A stretch of DNA of 64,000 nt, taken from Chitinophagales bacterium (GTDB taxonomy: Bacteria; Bacteroidota; Bacteroidia; Chitinophagales; Saprospiraceae). The notes under the pieces are model-generated. The model saw only the letters and a program-made list of their open reading frames with translations. It ran no database searches and was not told the origin of the DNA. Positions 60,523 through 64,000 of this stretch are shown here, piece by piece (within the stretch, counting starts at the first letter, position 1; every line of letters begins with the position of its first letter). Made by a program: the position numbers and the translations under genes. Where the stretch lies: contig JAAFJY010000006.1 in NCBI GenBank assembly GCA_013299105.1, positions 62,001-126,000 on the forward strand, given 5' to 3'.

Positions 60523-61386
60523 TTAGAGATGCTTCAATAAATACGAAAAATTCGGAAATTGTGTGATAGCCTTTGCTAAATGGCTACGATGACATTGGCA
60601 GGCCTCTGCTTCGAAGCATGTAAGGGCCACTCGTTGGTATTGCTGAAGAAGCCGAATTATAAAAACTTGTTGCTCTGAGGTATTGGGAATGGTCTGTGCA
60701 ACATACACTTTAAAGAGTTCGTCGTAGTCTGCCTGGGTCTCTAGTGTTTGCCTTTGTTCACTAGCTATGCCCAATTCTGGCAAATGATAATAGTGGATAC
60801 CCACACCCTCACAAGCAGCCTTGAGTTGATTTTTACTGAAACCAAACTTCATGCTCAACGAATTACGGCGCACATCACAGAGTACTTTTACATCCTTTTG
60901 AATCAGTTTATTCAAGTAAGTTTCCAAGGAAATACCCTCATAGCCAATGGTGTAGAGGCAGGTTTCCTCGTTAACTGGTCTGGCATTGGCCAGTGTTACC
61001 AGTTCATCTGGGGTCAGGTATTGTTCTGCGATTTTGCTTTTGATGGCCAAATAGGGATACTTCCTATACGTTATCCCAATCAGTTCAGCAGTCGATTTCT
61101 CTTTATACTGTTGTCGAATAGCTTGTAGAATAGCTACATCTTGCTTTTTCAAGGTTATTACAAAGTCTTCGGGGGTCACTTTTGTCCAAGTTCGTTCAGT
61201 TTGTGATACAACACCATATTTACCGAGTGTCAAAAGGTCTGCATTGGCCTGAAATGAGTAACACCCATACTTATAAGGCACAAAGTCAAAATCTGGCTGC
61301 ATTTGTAATTTGGAGAACAAAAGCAGCAGTTTTTGCATTTGAATTTTTTCCAGTTGCCCATCGAAAGCCTGCAAAAGGGAGAGCAA
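60523..61386 (-). CDS. DUF488 protein with SocA/Panacea-like N-terminal domain
   Basis: 287 residues from TTG 61386 (MLSLLQAFDGQLEK). Residues about 1-65 (MQKLLLLFSKLQ, FVPYKYGCYSFQANADL, LGKYGVV) resemble the SocA/DUF4065 (Panacea) type of domain known from antitoxins. Residues about 145-276 are DUF488: LYTIGYEGISLETYL, VKVLCDVRRNSLSMKFGF, GIHYYHLPELGI and the CFEAEACQCHR cysteine motif near the end. The frame stays open to 61458, but a promoter -7 element (61424-61431) lies inside that part; AGGA five bases before TTG 61386 supports the shorter form. The downstream gene is 15 bp away. The domain fusion is inference; a defence or toxin-antitoxin role is possible. Confidence 0.78.
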   Translation of the reverse strand: MLSLLQAFDGQLEKIQMQKLLLLFSKLQMQPDFDFVPYKYGCYSFQANADLLTLGKYGVVSQTERTWTKVTPEDFVITLKKQDVAILQAIRQQYKEKSTAELIGITYRKYPYLAIKSKIAEQYLTPDELVTLANARPVNEETCLYTIGYEGISLETYLNKLIQKDVKVLCDVRRNSLSMKFGFSKNQLKAACEGVGIHYYHLPELGIASEQRQTLETQADYDELFKVYVAQTIPNTSEQQVFIIRLLQQYQRVALTCFEAEACQCHRSHLAKAITQFPNFSYLLKHL

Positions 61387-61423
61387 TATTTTCCTTCGGT
61401 AGTACAAAGTGCGTTTATTTTTA

Positions 61424-61431
61424 CAAAGATA
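61424..61431 (-). promoter_or_regulatory. Candidate -7 element of the DUF488 operon
   Basis: TATCTTTG on the minus strand, a perfect TAnnTTTG. A TTTTGG about 24 bp upstream could serve as the -33 element, slightly far. It implies that translation starts downstream of about 61417. Confidence 0.5.
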
Positions 61432-61458
61432 ACAAATTGTTTTATGTAACACTACCAA

Positions 61459-61779
61459 AATCGACTTAAGTTACCATGATTTTTATTTTTCTTGGTTAAA
61501 GAGTTAAGGTGCTTTAAAAAAGCTAGATTATATGGACTCCATCAATACCCTATTCAAAATGAGGTAGTGCTACAGATGGAAGGCTATTTCAAGGGGTTTC
61601 AGAGCAAATCAGCATTACATTTGAGTGACTACCAAAAAATCTAAATCGGGCAATCGATAACTAAAAACACGACAAATTTTCCAAGCGAGCCCCCTAAATC
61701 ATATATTGTATGTCGTCTATCGTATGTCGTATGTCAAAAAAGAGTCTAATAAATTAGAACTCAACATAATTTAGCACCC
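61459..61779. other. Intergenic region before the DUF488 operon
   Basis: AT-rich, no gene recognised. Its left-hand 60 bp are an E-family fragment (61676-61735). Confidence 0.55.
61676..61735 (-). repeat. Family E fragment
   Basis: AATTTTCCAAGCGAGCC, AAATCATATATTGTATG, TCGTCTATCGTATGTCG, TATGTC. Matches 13561-13620 in layout. Confidence 0.65.
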
Positions 61780-62388
61780 TCACTTCCCCGGATCTTTCAC
61801 CATCATACTCCCATCCACCGCTTTGAACTCGATGTCTGTAAAATCCTGATTGGCCAAAATGCCTTGGCTGTAAATGGTGTCTTTGGGAGTGGTCACCACC
61901 ACAAAGCGATTGGTGTATACTTTTTGCTGCTTTTCGTCCCAGGTTAGTTCCGGTGATTCCAGGCGTTTGCCATCGGTGCTGCGCCATACCACGCTGTCGC
62001 GGGCCAAGGTGATGCCGCTGTACTCGTTGCGCTCGGCATACTTAGCGGTGAGGGTAGCTACCACTCTCCCACCCCGGTAAAAATCAACCCAGATACCCTT
62101 GATGAATTCTTGCTTGGGATTGTCCAATGCAGTGTGCCGCAACATCACTGGCCCCCGCACGCGCACGCGCACAACCGCCGAGTCGCTGTAAAACATGTCG
62201 ACCTTTTTGATTGTTTCGACTTGGATTTCTTCCTTGGTAAAGGTTTCAATGGCTTTTTCTTCCTGCTTGCAGGCCACCACAAAGAGGGCCAGCAGGCTGA
62301 AAAACCAAAGCCAATGTTGGTTATTTTTTGACACAAAAGGGATTTTGGCGCAAAGGTAAAGGAAAACGATATTCAATCCATCATTCAT
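61780..62388 (-). CDS. lptC: LPS export ABC transporter periplasmic protein LptC
   Basis: 202 residues. A hydrophobic N-terminal segment ends in the lipobox-like FFSLLALFVVAC, so the protein is likely a lipoprotein rather than anchored by a helix. The rest is an LptC/OstA beta-jellyroll: SDSAVVRVRVRGPVML, FIKGIWVDFYRGGRVVATLTAKYAER, ITLARDSVVWRSTDGKRLESPELTWDEKQQKVYT and TPKDTIYSQGILANQDFTDIEF. It transfers lipopolysaccharide from the LptBFG transporter to the periplasmic bridge. The window shows no other lpt gene beside it. The sequence before the lipobox (MNDGLNIVFLYLCAKIPF) is long, so an internal start (for example a codon near residue 15) is possible. Confidence 0.88.
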   Translation of the reverse strand: MNDGLNIVFLYLCAKIPFVSKNNQHWLWFFSLLALFVVACKQEEKAIETFTKEEIQVETIKKVDMFYSDSAVVRVRVRGPVMLRHTALDNPKQEFIKGIWVDFYRGGRVVATLTAKYAERNEYSGITLARDSVVWRSTDGKRLESPELTWDEKQQKVYTNRFVVVTTPKDTIYSQGILANQDFTDIEFKAVDGSMMVKDPGK

Positions 62389-62398
62389 CCAACGAATC

Positions 62399-62456
62399 GT
62401 TCAAAGCCCCAATCGAAGCCCCTCTTTTCAACACTTCAACTTTTCAACTACCAACG
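62399..62456 (-). repeat. TTCAACACTTCAAC-type short repeat (family F)
   Basis: CCCCAATCGAAGCCCCTC then TTTTCAACACTTCAACTTTTC. The same phrases occur inverted after xylA (13301-13350) and, in part, at 29062-29090. Confidence 0.6.
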
Positions 62457-64000
62457 CTAATTCACCACATTCACATCCCCTTTGAAAATCAAAATCTCGT
62501 TGTCGATGAATTCGATCTCGGCTACATATACATAAGTACCCGCACCGACCCGAGCGCCATTGAATTTACCGTCCCAGCCTTGGGCTTCATCGCCGAGGGG
62601 CAGGTCTTTTTTCTCAAATAGCAAATTGCCCCAACGGTCGTACACCCGCAAACTGCGGATGATCTTTGATGAAGTACCACCGTAAACCGTGAAGAAGTTG
62701 TTCACCCCATCGTTGTAAGGCGAAAAAGCATTGGGGAAGTACAAGGAACGGTCTTTGACCACGGTAATCAAGATGGCATCCTCCGCCTCACAATCCTGGG
62801 GGTCTTTGATTTTCAGCGTGTACTGCTGCGTGTTCAAAGGCGTTAGGAAAGGGTTGGGGCAATTGGTACAGCTGAGGTTGGTGGCTGGCGTCCAGGCGTA
62901 GGATTTGATGTCGTTCCGGCTGCTTACCGCGTTAAGTTGCACACTGGCCCCCAGGTTAATGGTGATGTCCAGGCCCAAATCCAGCGTCAGTTGTGGAGGT
63001 TCGGTCAAAGTCACGTCTTGCGTGGCTTTACACCCTCCCGCATCTTCCACCAAAACACTGTAATTACCCGCTCTCAATTGGTCAAAAATATTTCCTCTTT
63101 GCAAGGTACCGCCGTTGATGCTATAGCTATAAGGTGGGGTGCCACCTGCGCCCAATAGAGTGATTTTGCCCTTGGGTTCCCCAAAGCACAGGACATTCAC
63201 GGGTTGTATTTGACCGATTGAAAGCAAAGGTGGTTCAATCAAAGTGAGTGAGGTGTCCTTGCTGCACCCATTTTTGTCTTGCAAGCTGAGGCGATAAGTA
63301 CCTGGCGGCAGGTCTTTTAGGTCTGCGGTTCGGCCCCCATTGCTCCAATTGAATACATAATCCCCTGCCCCACCTCGCGGTACTGCATTGACGCTGCCAT
63401 TGCGGTCACCAAAACAAGTTGGATTCATGCCCGTAGCCAACACGCCGATGGGTGGGAAATCTTTCACCGCGACATCGAAGTTCCCACGACAGTTGTTGAA
63501 GTCTCGCACGGTCACTTTGTAAGTACCCGCCCTGATTTGCCGCAAGGAATTGTCGTTTTGGAAGCCTCGGCCATCGCCCCAATCAAATTGATAAGGCCCT
63601 CGGCCATTGTTTAGTTGCAAATTGATGGACCCATCGTTGAATCCAAAACAGCGCGGCGGCGTTACCGCATCCACATTGGGATTGAGCAAAAGTTCGAGCT
63701 CTCGCACTTGCAAAATGGTATCTTTTTGGCAGCCTAGGCGATCGCGGATGCGGAAACTGTACGAACCAGAGGCTACATTTCGCAAACTGGAGTCGCGGCC
63801 AAAAGCCCCATTTTGCCAACTGTACTGATATGGCCCCGAACCTCCACTGACCCTTACTGCCAGGCCACCGTCGCGACCACCATTGCAAGTGGCACGCATG
63901 TCGTCGATCTGATAACGGAAGGGCTGAGGACCTCGAACCGTGAGCCGAATGGTAGTGTCACAAGTGGCTACATCGGTGATTTTGACCGAATACGTACCCG
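62457..64000 (-). CDS. Giant repeat protein with SprB-like repeats and T9SS C-terminal domain, partial
   Basis: The frame stays open to the window end, so at least 513 residues of the C-terminal part are visible. Multiple SprB-type repeats of about 75-80 residues (GGSGPYQYSWQNG, GRGPYQFDWGDGRG, GGAGDYVFNWSNGGR, GGTPPYSYSINGG), each with a C..FG/CNGG element and a PPGTYRLSLQDKNGC-type strand, precede a PKD-like segment (SYAWTPATNLSCTNCPNP). The final about 95 residues are the gliding-motility-associated/CHU_C domain: FPNAFSPYNDGVNNFFTVYGG, YDRWGNLLFEKK, GWDGKFNGARVGAGTYVYVAEI. Such domains direct export through the type 9 secretion system and surface attachment. It is probably an adhesin related to SprB. 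An internal ATG at 63899 is not the true start. Confidence 0.92.
   Translation of the reverse strand, partial: GTYSVKITDVATCDTTIRLTVRGPQPFRYQIDDMRATCNGGRDGGLAVRVSGGSGPYQYSWQNGAFGRDSSLRNVASGSYSFRIRDRLGCQKDTILQVRELELLLNPNVDAVTPPRCFGFNDGSINLQLNNGRGPYQFDWGDGRGFQNDNSLRQIRAGTYKVTVRDFNNCRGNFDVAVKDFPPIGVLATGMNPTCFGDRNGSVNAVPRGGAGDYVFNWSNGGRTADLKDLPPGTYRLSLQDKNGCSKDTSLTLIEPPLLSIGQIQPVNVLCFGEPKGKITLLGAGGTPPYSYSINGGTLQRGNIFDQLRAGNYSVLVEDAGGCKATQDVTLTEPPQLTLDLGLDITINLGASVQLNAVSSRNDIKSYAWTPATNLSCTNCPNPFLTPLNTQQYTLKIKDPQDCEAEDAILITVVKDRSLYFPNAFSPYNDGVNNFFTVYGGTSSKIIRSLRVYDRWGNLLFEKKDLPLGDEAQGWDGKFNGARVGAGTYVYVAEIEFIDNEILIFKGDVNVVN

Noticed and set aside
61459-61675. Possible transposase remnant in the gap before the DUF488 operon
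   Set aside because: Only short broken frames; no transposase motif could be recognised.
1-64000. tRNA and rRNA genes, integrase, attachment sites
   Set aside because: Scanning by eye found no cloverleaf-type or ribosomal sequences and no recombinase genes, so no genomic-island boundary is claimed. A covariance-model search would be needed to exclude small RNAs.

Overview
The window looks like a chromosomal segment of a Bacteroidota bacterium, most likely a member of the Saprospirales (Haliscomenobacter-like; this is inference). The evidence is: Bacteroidota-type promoters (TTG, about 20 bp, TAnnTTTG) in front of several genes; a protein with SprB-like repeats ending in a gliding-motility/type 9 secretion C-terminal domain; TlpA-like, LptC, AraC-with-membrane-domain and PD40 proteins typical of the phylum; and no clear Shine-Dalgarno sequences. 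No rRNA, tRNA, CRISPR array, integrase or intact insertion sequence was seen.

Layout. 1-9 kb: a partial lipoprotein, a cupin, a large helical protein, a caspase-like/FGE-sulfatase fusion whose C-terminus has the codon pattern of a diversity-generating retroelement variable region, then a TetR regulator and an SDR enzyme that share an operator palindrome, and a double-thioredoxin lipoprotein. 10-13.5 kb: xylB and xylA. 13.7-22 kb: a degenerate TlpA-like protein, a sugar dehydrogenase with an AraC-type membrane regulator, and a secreted glycosidase-like/Kelch fusion. 22-34 kb: hisIE, a TPR-CHAT membrane protein, an S9 peptidase, a membrane protein, an amine oxidase and a PD40 protein. 34.8-42.3 kb is an accessory stretch: a conserved acidic protein, a complete tripartite hipB-hipS-hipT toxin-antitoxin operon, an orphan SUFU-domain protein, a secreted 23-residue-repeat protein with a peptidoglycan-binding end, an HD phosphohydrolase and a leucine-rich-repeat remnant. 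42.8-48.4 kb: recQ, kdsD, a decayed BrnT toxin next to a surviving candidate antitoxin, and a histone-deacetylase-like enzyme. 48.6-59.7 kb: a PatZ-like acyl-CoA synthetase/acetyltransferase, an M29 aminopeptidase, a DnaQ-like protein, and a mutL-rhomboid-rhomboid-endonuclease/phosphatase cluster. 59.7-64 kb: a two-gene DUF488 module, lptC, and the 3' part of a giant adhesin-like gene.

Most intergenic space is filled by several interspersed repeat families, named A to G here. A is an imperfect palindrome of about 128 bp found at gene 3' ends. B is a pair of about 150 bp. C is a short hairpin containing CGGTC/GACCG. D is about 155-185 bp with terminal inverted repeats AATAAACCTTACCAA. E has a simple-sequence head followed by GGGCTCGCTGGGGAGATTT. 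F is short TTCAACACTTCAAC-like strings. G is GGCTTC-tetraloop-GAAGCC hairpins. Two protein ends (the CHAT protein and the candidate antitoxin) are encoded by A-element sequence, and another (the PatZ-like protein) by a heptad repeat. The most notable items are the probable retroelement-diversified caspase fusion, the hipBST operon with an operator inside its promoter spacer, the DUF488 module, the five-site alternating array at 41911-42026, and the A/D repeat families.
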